Shown: positions 15,292 through 24,744, counted from the stretch's first letter. The stretch is 27,467 nucleotides of DNA from Chloroflexi bacterium UBA6622 (GCA_002433065.1 DJHK01000035.1:3300-30766); one strand, 5' to 3'. Numbers and translations are program-made. The notes: generated from the sequence alone by a model not told the origin.

Positions 15292-18125
15292 CCCTGTTCC
15301 TCCCCAAATTTCACAGCCTCATTAATCCGGATCCTCGATAAAAGCCACGCGCTAACCGGAAAGGCCACAGCCACAACGACGCCAAACAGCACGTAGATCT
15401 TGGCGACGTCGGCCCATGCCGTAATGACGAGAAACGGCGGTGTGTCACCAAACTTGTCTGCACTTAGTTGCAGGAAGGGAATAAATAGGTTTCCGGTAAC
15501 CACCCCCAACAACGTCCCAAGCAGGACGCCAAGAAGAATCAGAAATCCATTCTCAAACGCATACAGACCCACAAGCTGGCGAACCGAAAGGCCCATCGCT
15601 CGAAGAATTCCCAACTGCTGCATACGACGCCGAAAAGACATGTATGAATACATTAGAAATCCCATGATGGTAAGGAGAGCCGCTATCAAGAATCCAATGG
15701 AAAGAATCCCAAAAATCCCAACCCTGGTAGCATCATCGCGAGCAGAAGCAATCTCAGCCCGTGCGTCCCGAGCGTCAAGAGCCTTCAATCGCTTTAGGAG
15801 CAACGTCTCCCGCAACTCGAGCGCGTGGACCGTTGAATCCGTACGGGCCAACACCATCCACGGTGTCTGACCCAGGGCTCGCTCGACGTAGTCAAGATTG
15901 ACAACGACAAAGGGGCCTTGCTCGGGATAGTGGGTAGGAAACATATCGATCCAACCCGCTATAAAAAACTCGAGGTACCTCGAGCCGAAATCAATTCGAA
16001 GCGGATCACCAATTGACATCCCAAATTCACCGGAGAACATCTCACGTGACGCGATCAGTGCCTGCTCATCCGTCACAAGTTGATTCATAAGGCCGTTCAT
16101 CGATCGCTGACTGTAATCGTCACGCCACCAGACTGTTTTCGCAAAATCAATAGGGTCGATCCCATATGTCAGAACAGGGACCCGCAAAGCCTCACCTGGA
16201 CGGCGAAACCCGGTGTCCTCGTTTTTCCAGAGTCGAGCTATCTGCAGAATTTGAGGAACCTCCATATGCCTTTCCACTGGCAAGAAGGACCATTCCCCCG
16301 TCCCCTGATCGTAATCACCAATCTCTATGAAATTCGCGTCACTTCCAACCGAGTGACGAACACGATCATCAAAATTTTTGTCCAGCGTGGCTGCCATACT
16401 CGCGCTGAATGCTCCGATCCCAATCGTCAGCACCAATAGGAATATCAAGCGGGTGAACTGATGCGGTTCCCGAGAAATTTGCCGCAACCCCAAATGCATC
16501 GATACACCCAAAAATCTGTTGCCAACACGACCAAAAGCTGCCACCAGCCAAGGAAAGAAACGAAGGAAAAGTAATGCGAGCGCAAACATAAAAGTGATCG
16601 GAATAATCACAAGCAGTGGGTCAGAGAACAGTTCACCTCCATCACCAACGGTTGTCAGCTCCTTTCGGGTTCGGAGCGTGAAATACCCATAACCCGCCGC
16701 CATCACGACTCCCACATCAATAAAGTACCGCTGGTACCAGGGACGTCCTGTGCTTCGTGACACTTCCTGTTTGTACGTAACAATGCTGTGGCGTGCTGCA
16801 CCGATCGCCGGAAGTAGGGTAGCCATAATCGCCAGTAGCGCTGCGCCTCCTGCCCACATGAAGTGTTGCCCCGTGACGTCAATGGGCAGCGCATCTCGGT
16901 TAGTGAAAACAAGGAACGTAAATGTTTTTCCGATAACTTGCGCAAGTAACGCCCCAAGGAACGGACCAGCTGCCGTAGCCACCCCACCTATCAGTAGTCC
17001 CTCGAGCAGGTATATACCCACCACCTGAAGCGTACTCACACCACGACTCTTAAGAATCGCTATTTCAGTCCGCTGACGATCCACCACCATGCCAGACGCA
17101 AGAACAATGTAATACAAGGCAATAGCCACAATCGGCGCACTGAGAATAAGAAGCAGGAGTGTCAAGAAAAATAATTTCTGTTCAAAATCAAAGAATATGG
17201 GTTCCGGAGAACCCTCAAGCCTTGTGTTTTCCCAAACAGCATTCGCGTTAATTCGGATTGTCACCAAGCCGCCCGTGATTCGGCGGTAATTTGATGCCCT
17301 GATGGAATCAATATCGAAATCTGCATACCACGAAGCCTCGCTGAAGGCGGTAGGAGCCTCAGTCAGCAAGCCATCAAGATACGCAGCGCGCTCGATGTAA
17401 ATACCGCCCTCATCCAATGAACCCCGGGGGGGATATATCCAGTAGTTACTCCGGGCATCTAGCGGAGCCACCCGACCCACAATCCGCATAGCAACCACAA
17501 CAGGGTCTCCGGTAGCAGTGCCTTGAAACTCAACCCCCACTACATCCCCAACAAGCAACCCCATCCGATCCAGAGCAATGCTCGACATCACGCCTTCTAG
17601 CAAAGGCATGGAAGCACCAGCACGACCCAAGAACGTATCGGCCTGAGCAGATGGTCGTCGACCTTCCACTACATTCACATTGTCAAAAAAACCGTTGACT
17701 GAAAACAGAAATGCGTACCCAAACCGACGTGGAGAGGCGCCCAGGTCAACGTTTTTATCATCAGTAATATCAAGAAGACCCTGCCTCCCAGTAGACACAT
17801 AACTCTGGAGCTGCGTAACCGGAAGACCTACGGCGTCAGGAATTAAATCACGGAAAAACCGATCATACGCCCGGTAGTCCGCCGCCCTGGTTGGAGCCTC
17901 GCGATCGGATTCCCGATGGCGTATAAACACGCTGGATGCCGGTTGAGTCTTAGAAATCGGTTTCCGCAGCTCACGCTGCAACAGCAAGCCGCTAATACCT
18001 TCCGCGTACAACGGAACCGACGTAACAAGCGTAACCGTCACCAATAATCCAAATGCCGTCGCGCTGATCAATGCTCGGTTGTTTAGCAATCGCTTTGCTA
18101 CAAAACGGAAAATGGCTACCGGCAT
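15288..18125 (-). CDS. FtsX/MacB-type ABC permease, duplicated form
   Basis: A 945-residue membrane protein. From the hydrophobicity I count ten transmembrane segments: one near residues 15-37, then a ~280-residue outside domain, a block of six helices, a second ~240-residue outside domain, and three final helices. Two FtsX-type coupling motifs are present (RTEIAILKSRGVSTLQVVG and QLGILRAMGLSVRQLVGLY). This is a duplicated FtsX fold in one chain. The MacB/LolC type is half this size and dimerises. It lies 42 nt after the adaptor and overlaps ATPase A as ATGA. Substrate is unknown; such systems export peptides, lipids or lipoproteins, or regulate wall hydrolases. Confidence 0.88.
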   Translation of the reverse strand: MPVAIFRFVAKRLLNNRALISATAFGLLVTVTLVTSVPLYAEGISGLLLQRELRKPISKTQPASSVFIRHRESDREAPTRAADYRAYDRFFRDLIPDAVGLPVTQLQSYVSTGRQGLLDITDDKNVDLGASPRRFGYAFLFSVNGFFDNVNVVEGRRPSAQADTFLGRAGASMPLLEGVMSSIALDRMGLLVGDVVGVEFQGTATGDPVVVAMRIVGRVAPLDARSNYWIYPPRGSLDEGGIYIERAAYLDGLLTEAPTAFSEASWYADFDIDSIRASNYRRITGGLVTIRINANAVWENTRLEGSPEPIFFDFEQKLFFLTLLLLILSAPIVAIALYYIVLASGMVVDRQRTEIAILKSRGVSTLQVVGIYLLEGLLIGGVATAAGPFLGALLAQVIGKTFTFLVFTNRDALPIDVTGQHFMWAGGAALLAIMATLLPAIGAARHSIVTYKQEVSRSTGRPWYQRYFIDVGVVMAAGYGYFTLRTRKELTTVGDGGELFSDPLLVIIPITFMFALALLFLRFFPWLVAAFGRVGNRFLGVSMHLGLRQISREPHQFTRLIFLLVLTIGIGAFSASMAATLDKNFDDRVRHSVGSDANFIEIGDYDQGTGEWSFLPVERHMEVPQILQIARLWKNEDTGFRRPGEALRVPVLTYGIDPIDFAKTVWWRDDYSQRSMNGLMNQLVTDEQALIASREMFSGEFGMSIGDPLRIDFGSRYLEFFIAGWIDMFPTHYPEQGPFVVVNLDYVERALGQTPWMVLARTDSTVHALELRETLLLKRLKALDARDARAEIASARDDATRVGIFGILSIGFLIAALLTIMGFLMYSYMSFRRRMQQLGILRAMGLSVRQLVGLYAFENGFLILLGVLLGTLLGVVTGNLFIPFLQLSADKFGDTPPFLVITAWADVAKIYVLFGVVVAVAFPVSAWLLSRIRINEAVKFGEEQG

Positions 18126-18167
18126 ATTGTTTTACCGGTTGAGCAGTACATCAGCGGACAACAGCAA

Positions 18168-20633
18168 CTATGGCGTAGCGAATATCGTCTGGCCCTCATC
18201 CAGACCCGAGAGGATTTCGATTTCGCTGTCGCTTCGAATCCCAGTCGTGACCGGAAGGCTTCGACGCTGCTCGCTCACGATCGTCTCCACAAAGGTACGT
18301 TCATTCATATCTCGCACCGCCGTGACCGGGATCTTTAGAACATCATCCTTTACCTGCAACGTAATATTCACTCGAGCGAGCATACCCATTTGCATTCCGA
18401 CCTGATCAAATGAAACATCAACAATCGCATTGGGAATACGAACAGTTTGGCCACTCTGCGTGACAATAGTGCGAGGAATTTCGCTTACTGAGCCCTCAAA
18501 CTTCGCGCCCGGGAACGAATCAAGCCGAACCTCGACTAATTGCCCCACCGACATCTTGGAATGGAACTCATCTGGTATCCGTACCTCCACGATCAATCGA
18601 CTTGGGTCGGACAACCCAATTATTTCGTCAAAAGCCCTAATCTCAGACCCAGCTCGTCCGCGAGTGAAGGTCACTACCCCGTCGAATGGGGCTCGAATGA
18701 CGTTTTCCTCTGACTGTGTCAGTAACGCCTCTAATGAAATCTTGCTTCGCTCAACATCGTTACCAAGAATCTGAAGTTCGAAGTCTGTCGCCGATTCCCC
18801 CCGCTTAAAACGCTCGAGATTATCGATCGAGGCCTGAAAAGCTAATCTCGCAGCTTCTTCGTTATTAAACGCAACATTAAGCTGAGAGAGCTTGGGCACC
18901 CCAGCTACCTCTTGATATCGCACCTCCTGAGCCCGAACATCCGCTTGTGCCGCTTCAAGAGCCGCCTGGGCTGAAGGAACCGCATTCAGTCCACTAGCAA
19001 CAATCTGGCTTGCATGCCTAGCGATTGCATCTTCGGTTGTCTGGCCTCTCAAAAATTGATCAACCTTGGCCTGTGCAGCTTGTACACGGGCTTTTGCAGT
19101 AGCCAGAGAGCTCCCTCGATCCACTGAGATAGCCGTCGCGACCCGTTCTACAGCTTCAACCAGAGTCCCTTGGCCAACCATGGCAGCAAGAATTGTCTGG
19201 GCATCCTGCAATTTCTGTAGATTTACATCTCGATCCGAGGCAGCTTTTGCGGCTTGGGCTTGAATCCCATTCTTATATTTTTCCGCCTGCCGAAGAATCG
19301 CCTCAGATTCACTCCCACCCGCAAGCAATTCTGTCTTCTGGTTTTCAAGCAAAATAAGCTCAGAGTTCGCCAGACTGAGATCGGCACGCGCTACCGAGAT
19401 TGAAGATGGCGTCGCAGGCTTTATAGCCTCGGTGTAAACCCGCTGCGCCGCTTGATAATCGAGATCAGCTTTTTCTTTTTTCGCTGCGCTAGCACCCGAA
19501 CTAGTCCGGATAATGTCATCGCGGGTAAGACGTGCCTTTTCGAGCGTCTGCTCGGCTTCGAGCAATTCCGAAGGAGTTGGTTTGTTAACTAAACCAGTAA
19601 GAGTTTCCTCAAACGTCGCTACCGTCAATCGCTTAGATGCAATCTTGGATTTCAATCGCTCAAGTTCTTCCACCGCATTTGCCCGCGCAACAGCATCAAT
19701 GTTTACCAACAGAGCTTGCGCCATCGCGTAATCCTGTTCGCTAAGCGTCAGCGCCGCCTTAGCAGCTGCGACCGCAGCTACTGCAGTATCCACCCGAATT
19801 TGTGCACGTTGCAGGGGCGAAGCCTCTGTCGATGATGATCCTGCTTCAAGGACACGTTGACTCTCCAACGCAGCTAACAGATCTGCCTGTAATCCGCTCA
19901 GCATGGCCTTCGCCTCAGCCTGAGCCTGTTGACCTGTAACAGTTCCCGCCGCCGTGAGTTCTGCCACTGTGCGCTCGGCATCCTGAACGACCCTCTTAGC
20001 CCTGAGCAGGGAAGCCTCGGCCTCAATGACATTAACGTCAGGCGACTTATCGACCTCGCGACCGTCCATGGTAACTTCCAGCAATTCAATTTGCTTCGCC
20101 GTCGCACGCCTTAAAAGTCTCGTAAAAGCTTCCTGTTCTACTTCGAGCTTCAATTCTGCGTCCGCAACAGCCCGCTGCGCAGACGCCCTCTCATCACGCG
20201 CACGAGTTTTCGCCGCATCCAGCCGCAACTCCGCGTTCTTGAGGGCCTCTTGAGCATTTTCAATATCCGCATCAAGACGACCGGTTTCTAGTTCCGCAAT
20301 TATGTCGTCCTTCTTGACGGAATCACCCTGCCCCACGCTTAGCGTCTTCAGGCGACCACCATTCTTAAAGAAGAGTTCCGCACGATCGACCGCTTCAACC
20401 CGCGCTGTAGTACGAATCGCCTCGATCAACTGACCTCGTTCAACTCGCGCCATGGGACGCTGACGAACAGAGTCAGTGCGCGCAATTAGCGTCGGCGTCG
20501 GCTCAACGGTTTGAACAAATGGCGTACATGCTGCAGTAACAGCAATCGCAACCACCACGAGCACAAAAGTTGGACTAGCACGTCTATTTAGCCAAAAAAC
20601 AAAAGCGGACTGACTCAAACATTTTGCCGACAC
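18168..20633 (-). CDS. MacA/HlyD-like adaptor lipoprotein with very long coiled-coil hairpin
   Basis: An 821-residue periplasmic-adaptor-type protein. The N-terminus has a hydrophobic segment ending VTAAC, a lipobox-like site with Cys36, so it is probably a membrane-anchored lipoprotein. The first lipoyl half (VERGQLIEAI to VGQGDSVKKDDIIAELETG) spans ~64-118; the second half begins at EENVIRAPFDGVVTF (~642) and is followed by beta-barrel and membrane-proximal domains. Between them ~520 residues are Ala/Glu/Leu/Gln-rich coiled coil, far more than in MacA (about 100). Four turn-like motifs recur: NKPTPSELLEAEQ, KPATPSSISVARA, LRGQTTEDAIARH and KRGESATDFELQI. Start GTG 20633; 42 nt before the permease. 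Confidence 0.86.
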   Translation of the reverse strand: MSAKCLSQSAFVFWLNRRASPTFVLVVVAIAVTAACTPFVQTVEPTPTLIARTDSVRQRPMARVERGQLIEAIRTTARVEAVDRAELFFKNGGRLKTLSVGQGDSVKKDDIIAELETGRLDADIENAQEALKNAELRLDAAKTRARDERASAQRAVADAELKLEVEQEAFTRLLRRATAKQIELLEVTMDGREVDKSPDVNVIEAEASLLRAKRVVQDAERTVAELTAAGTVTGQQAQAEAKAMLSGLQADLLAALESQRVLEAGSSSTEASPLQRAQIRVDTAVAAVAAAKAALTLSEQDYAMAQALLVNIDAVARANAVEELERLKSKIASKRLTVATFEETLTGLVNKPTPSELLEAEQTLEKARLTRDDIIRTSSGASAAKKEKADLDYQAAQRVYTEAIKPATPSSISVARADLSLANSELILLENQKTELLAGGSESEAILRQAEKYKNGIQAQAAKAASDRDVNLQKLQDAQTILAAMVGQGTLVEAVERVATAISVDRGSSLATAKARVQAAQAKVDQFLRGQTTEDAIARHASQIVASGLNAVPSAQAALEAAQADVRAQEVRYQEVAGVPKLSQLNVAFNNEEAARLAFQASIDNLERFKRGESATDFELQILGNDVERSKISLEALLTQSEENVIRAPFDGVVTFTRGRAGSEIRAFDEIIGLSDPSRLIVEVRIPDEFHSKMSVGQLVEVRLDSFPGAKFEGSVSEIPRTIVTQSGQTVRIPNAIVDVSFDQVGMQMGMLARVNITLQVKDDVLKIPVTAVRDMNERTFVETIVSEQRRSLPVTTGIRSDSEIEILSGLDEGQTIFATP

Positions 20634-20842
20634 AGCTACTCACCGTAGTACGCTGCAGCCTGAACAGTGAGGCCGCGTCGATTTCATTGTTCCACATCAC
20701 CGAAAACCACAACGCAAAAACAAACACATTTGCCCACTGACAATCAGTAGCATTCGAAGACAGTGAAAGCTACGACCCCAACAGATTCAACATGAACTGC
20801 TGCTACACTCGCCGCGGATTTCTACTGGATTAGGCAACCTGG

Positions 20843-22297
20843 TTGACAAACACACCTTCGACTAACAACTCACCTGCAGCCCACATTCGACAAACTGCCG
20901 AAATGATCAGAGCCGCCATTCCGGAAGGCGGGCTTCAGAACCCCGAGTCTGACACGGATTCGACCGGTGGGGCATGGCGTATATCGCCAGAACCATTTCC
21001 TCTATCGCCAACAACAGTAGCCGCTCTTGAATCACTCGGTAATGACCTCTTGGAGTTCTATCGAGCAGCTAACCGCCTTTACATTGACAGCACGCGGGGA
21101 AACGCTCCTGACTGGGTCACGAATTACCTCAACCTCGGAAAAAATGACCGGGTGCAAGATCTTGGACGCTTGCGCAGATATCGAGCATCGCTACCAAGCG
21201 TAATACGACCTGATCTCATGGCACTAGAGGACGGCCGATTGGTAGCAACCGAACTTGACTCCGTACCTGGTGGATTCGGCGCGCTGGCAGAGCTAAGCCG
21301 CGCTTACCAAGACCTTGGATATGAATTGGTTGGTGGCAACGATGGAATACCGCGTGGTTTTGCTGCTGCTCTCCAAGACATCGCTGGAACCGAGAATCCA
21401 TCGGTCGCCATCGTCGTCTCGAACGAGTCTGACGATTACCGGTCAGAAATGGAGGCGCTCGCATCATTGCTTCAAGAGTCCGGGTTACGGAGTCACCAAG
21501 TACACCCCAGCATGCTCCGTCTACACGAAGAACGGCTCCAAGCCCAGACATCAGAGGGATGGTTAAACCTGGATCTCGTATATCGATTCTTCGAATTACA
21601 CGATTTGCCCAATATTCCCAAAATCGACCTTCTGATCTATGCCGTCAAACACCGGATTGTTTCAATCACAGCCCCCATGAAAGCCTATCTCGAGGAAAAA
21701 ATCCTCCTCGCTCTTTTTCACCATCCAGAACTCCAGGAATTCTGGAAGCATACGCTTGGCACAGAGGTTTATTTTCGTCTGCAGCAAACAATCCCCCAAA
21801 CGTGGATCGTGGACCCTCAACCGATCCCGCCCGGAGCCGCGATTAATCCGCCGCTTATCTCTAATGGAAAGCAAATTCACCGCTGGAATGATCTTCTCGG
21901 ACTTTCCCAGAAACAACGACGACTGGTCCTTAAACCCTCTGGCTTCTCTGAACTGGCTTGGGGAAGTCGGGGCGTCACCATTGGTCACGACGTTCCCCAA
22001 TCGGACTGGGACGCAGCCGTAGAGACCGCACTAAACAGTTACACGGTGACGCCATACGTGCTTCAGGAGTACCACCAGAGTCGTCGGGTAGACGTGGGGT
22101 ATTTCGATTTTGAAGCCAATGAGGTGCACTCGTTACAGGCACGAACCCGCATATGTCCGTACTACACCGTCGCAGACGGCGAAGCCAAGTTAAGTGGTGT
22201 TCTCGTCACGGCAGTTCCGTCGTCCAGTAAGATCATCCATGGATCTCCCGTATCCGTGATGATGCCAGCAACTGCCAGCAAATCTGCTGTCATCTAA
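20843..22297 (+). CDS. Uncharacterised protein, circularly permuted ATP-grasp-like
   Basis: A 484-residue cytosolic protein with no signal peptide. I do not recognise the exact family. Segments recall circularly permuted ATP-grasp ligases (DUF404/glutathionylspermidine-synthase type): RPDLMALEDGRLVATELDS with PGGFG, a Rossmann-like middle (SVAIVVSNESDDYRSEM to LDLVYRFFELHDLP), MKAYLEEKILLALFHHPE, and a late LVLKPSGFSELAWGSRGV with YVLQEYHQS, which could be the ATP-lysine and ligand region. The reaction, if any, would be an ATP-dependent carboxylate-amine ligation; the substrate is unknown. Start TTG 20843 is the longest frame; ATG 20903 is an alternative. A TACACT (20804-20809) may be its -10. 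Divergent from the exporter operon. The fold call is inference. Confidence 0.5.
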   Translation: MTNTPSTNNSPAAHIRQTAEMIRAAIPEGGLQNPESDTDSTGGAWRISPEPFPLSPTTVAALESLGNDLLEFYRAANRLYIDSTRGNAPDWVTNYLNLGKNDRVQDLGRLRRYRASLPSVIRPDLMALEDGRLVATELDSVPGGFGALAELSRAYQDLGYELVGGNDGIPRGFAAALQDIAGTENPSVAIVVSNESDDYRSEMEALASLLQESGLRSHQVHPSMLRLHEERLQAQTSEGWLNLDLVYRFFELHDLPNIPKIDLLIYAVKHRIVSITAPMKAYLEEKILLALFHHPELQEFWKHTLGTEVYFRLQQTIPQTWIVDPQPIPPGAAINPPLISNGKQIHRWNDLLGLSQKQRRLVLKPSGFSELAWGSRGVTIGHDVPQSDWDAAVETALNSYTVTPYVLQEYHQSRRVDVGYFDFEANEVHSLQARTRICPYYTVADGEAKLSGVLVTAVPSSSKIIHGSPVSVMMPATASKSAVI

Positions 22298-22335
22298 GTC
22301 CAAATGCACTGGTTAAAAGGCTGACAAGGCACCTG

Positions 22336-23001
22336 CTATCCTCTGGTTTTAGTCCACTCGACTAAGCGGCGTTCTACAAGTTCTCGTGCGATTTCAGGCC
22401 CCTGTTCCCGCAACACGTCGTATAGACCAGCCGACCGAAGTTCACGCCAAAAGTGTTCACGATCACTAAATTGTTGGATCTGACTACGAACCAAAGCTCT
22501 CCACTCTAGATAGCATCCAAGATGCGCCTCAATCTCCGGGCCATACCGAGCAGCAATGTCGTCTTTTAGCGCAGCCGTAAATCCCGGACTGGCTCCTCCT
22601 GAGCTAACCGCCACCGACACCACTCCATGTCGAACGTAGGCAGATGCAAAAAAGTCACAGTGATCCGGATCATCAACCACATTAACCAGCAGGCCCTGGC
22701 CTCGCGCGTCAGCCTCGATTGCGTAATCAGTCTCCCGATCTCCCGTAGCAATAACTGCCATGTAATGTCCGTGTAGCAGATCAGGTCCGTACTCTCGCCG
22801 AACCAACTGAACCAACTCATGATTTTCGAATTCCGAAAACCGATCATCGATATCTGAGATGTCACAAGCGATCACAGTGATCGAAATACCAAAATCTGCA
22901 AGCAATAACGTCTTGAAATAAGCCGGCTCTCCCGCACCAATAATCACGGCGGATCGATGACGCATGTTTATTGCGACAGGCAAGTAGGGCCTACTGGCCA
23001 T
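22336..23001 (-). CDS. Precorrin-2 dehydrogenase / sirohydrochlorin ferrochelatase-type (SirC/Met8/CysG-N)
   Basis: A 221-residue NAD-dependent protein of siroheme synthesis, converting precorrin-2 to sirohydrochlorin and possibly inserting iron. It shows the family order: Rossmann start VIIGAGEPAYFKTLLL (with Lys30), then VIATGDRE, then VNVVDDPDHCDFFASAYVRHG holding the catalytic Asp110/111 region, then AVSSGGASPGFTAALKDD. The usual GGGxVA glycine loop is GAGEPA here, a deviation worth noting. No methyltransferase (CysG C-terminal half) or heme genes are in the window, so it may be monofunctional. ATG 23001 has GGGG 6-9 nt upstream. It is the last gene of the uvrA-side cluster. Confidence 0.83.
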   Translation of the reverse strand: MASRPYLPVAINMRHRSAVIIGAGEPAYFKTLLLADFGISITVIACDISDIDDRFSEFENHELVQLVRREYGPDLLHGHYMAVIATGDRETDYAIEADARGQGLLVNVVDDPDHCDFFASAYVRHGVVSVAVSSGGASPGFTAALKDDIAARYGPEIEAHLGCYLEWRALVRSQIQQFSDREHFWRELRSAGLYDVLREQGPEIARELVERRLVEWTKTRG

Positions 23002-23039
23002 GGAAACCCCAAAACATTACAAACACACGCCTACGATTG

Positions 23040-23852
23040 TTACAAACGTTTGCTAAGAATCTGAGCAGCCGAGCGAATCCAATTCACTGTCGCACCATCA
23101 GCGCCTGCTTCTACAGCGCGCCAGAGATCAGCCGGGCGCCGAATACCGAACGTGCGAACGACTAGGCCTTCTGCGTGAATGCGTCGCACATACTCGACCG
23201 TAAGAAGATCGATCCTCGGATTGCATTCCTGCAATCCGAGTTCCATGCACGTTTTAATGGACTTAGCAGGATCTGGGATCGGATCCCCATACCTAGGAAA
23301 CAGCCAGCCTAGTCGAATTTGTTCATCGATTGCCCTCAACCGCACCAACTGAGTCAAATCGAATGAGGTAAAGGTACAGCGATCCAACACACCCCGATCG
23401 TCGATCGCCTTAAAGGTCGCAGTCGGGAGTTCACTACCTTTCCCCTTTATCTCGATATGGTGATGGAAATCAAATCCAAACTCGTCCAAATACGAATCCA
23501 GGCCCATCACGCATCCTCCTGACGGCCTCTGTAGCTCGCCTTCATCCCATCCGGCATCTGGATCGTTCAAATCCGTGTAACCGTCTCGAAAAAACCATGA
23601 ACCAATGTTCATACCTTCGAGTTCGGCTAACGTCACCTTCTCAACCGCACTGTCCAAACCAAGCTTCCTACGCAGCGTGGCATCATGAAACAGCACGACT
23701 CGCCGATCACGAGTCAAACGCACATCCGTCTCAACCTCAGAAACTCCCAACTCCCGTGCCCGACGAAATGCTGCACGCGTATTTTCTGGAGCCAAAACAG
23801 AAGCTCCCCGATGAGCAATGAGGCGAAAACCCTCAGCACCATTCGTGTTCAT
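23040..23852 (-). CDS. Glycerophosphodiester phosphodiesterase
   Basis: A 270-residue cytosolic GDPD-family protein that hydrolyses glycerophosphodiesters (deacylated phospholipids) to glycerol-3-phosphate and an alcohol, using a metal in a TIM barrel. The active-site pattern is complete: HRGA (His14), PENT, VETDVRLT (Glu41, Asp43), LFHDATL (His56), and the second metal-site strand IEIKGKG. There is no signal peptide, so it acts on internal substrates. The insert after LEGMNIGSWF is typical of the family. It lies 55 nt after the SDR gene and 38 nt before the SirC-like gene. Substrate specificity cannot be read from the sequence. Confidence 0.9.
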   Translation of the reverse strand: MNTNGAEGFRLIAHRGASVLAPENTRAAFRRARELGVSEVETDVRLTRDRRVVLFHDATLRRKLGLDSAVEKVTLAELEGMNIGSWFFRDGYTDLNDPDAGWDEGELQRPSGGCVMGLDSYLDEFGFDFHHHIEIKGKGSELPTATFKAIDDRGVLDRCTFTSFDLTQLVRLRAIDEQIRLGWLFPRYGDPIPDPAKSIKTCMELGLQECNPRIDLLTVEYVRRIHAEGLVVRTFGIRRPADLWRAVEAGADGATVNWIRSAAQILSKRL

Positions 23853-23907
23853 GGGGATTCGTTTAGTCTAATCACGCTAAGGAACCATCACGTCAGTCGC
23901 GAAGAAG

Positions 23908-24744
23908 CTAATAGGGCAATTCGGTGTCTTGATTCGCTTTAATGTACTGGGCCTGTTCCACACCGAAGTTCTCTTGTAGTTGCACGGAGAGCCCACCATC
24001 CACCACGAGCGTATGTCCGGTAACAAACGCCGCGTCCTCAGAACATAAAAAGGCCACAGCCGCAGCGATGTCCTCGGGTTCCCCAACCCGACCCACGGGA
24101 TATTGCGCTGCAAAAAACGCACGACCTGTAGGATTCTTATCCCACAAAGCCTGTTCAATCACCTCTGTAGCGATATGCCCTGGAGCGATCGCATTGGCAC
24201 GAATCCCATCTTTTCCATACTCGACCGCCATCTGCCGAGTAGCCGCAATCAACGCAGCTTTGCCAGTCTCATAAACAAAGGCCCCTCTCGCTGCCAAAAG
24301 ACCATGGACCGACGAAATGTTGACAATGCTTCCTCCACCCACACGTCGCATATGAGAAACACCAAATCTGGCAGCGAGATAGGAAGCCTTCACTAACACG
24401 GCCATCGCCTTGTCATAGTCTTCAGGCAACACATCTTCAGCACCGCCGGTCACAGCCTCCATGGCAGGAAAAGCGTTATTGACCAGCATGTCCAAACGCC
24501 CCCATCGTCCGACCGCATCACCAACCATCCCCTCGACATCGGCAACAAGGCCAACATCTACCTGACGAGCAGCCGCTTTAATGCCATCGGCCTCGAGTTC
24601 TTCGGCCCGCCGCTGGACTCCTTCACCGTTCAGATCGGCCAAGAGCACCGCTGCCCCCTCATTACCGAGGCGTTGTGCGATCGCCCATCCAATGCCCTGT
24701 GCCGCGCCGGTCACCACGGCTACCTGTCCGTCAAAACGCCCCAC
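23908..24744 (-). CDS. Short-chain dehydrogenase/reductase (classical SDR)
   Basis: A 278-residue NAD(P)-dependent oxidoreductase. The Rossmann glycine motif is TGAAQGIG (12-19), NNA is at 89-91, and the catalytic set is Ser145, Tyr158 and Lys162 (YETGK). DVG instead of the usual DV(S/T)D follows the second strand. The acidic residue in LLADLNGE suggests NAD(H) preference. The C-terminal ~25 residues (LQENFGVEQAQYIKAN) extend past the usual end. Start is GTG 24744, 35 nt after uvrA, with GAAGG upstream. The substrate is unknown; SDRs cannot be assigned from this alone. Confidence 0.9.
   Translation of the reverse strand: MGRFDGQVAVVTGAAQGIGWAIAQRLGNEGAAVLLADLNGEGVQRRAEELEADGIKAAARQVDVGLVADVEGMVGDAVGRWGRLDMLVNNAFPAMEAVTGGAEDVLPEDYDKAMAVLVKASYLAARFGVSHMRRVGGGSIVNISSVHGLLAARGAFVYETGKAALIAATRQMAVEYGKDGIRANAIAPGHIATEVIEQALWDKNPTGRAFFAAQYPVGRVGEPEDIAAAVAFLCSEDAAFVTGHTLVVDGGLSVQLQENFGVEQAQYIKANQDTELPY

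Noticed and set aside
20736..20748. ACTGA-CAA-TCAGT small inverted repeat in the exporter/ATP-grasp intergenic region
   Set aside because: Five-base arms are common by chance and no promoter element is clearly aligned with it.
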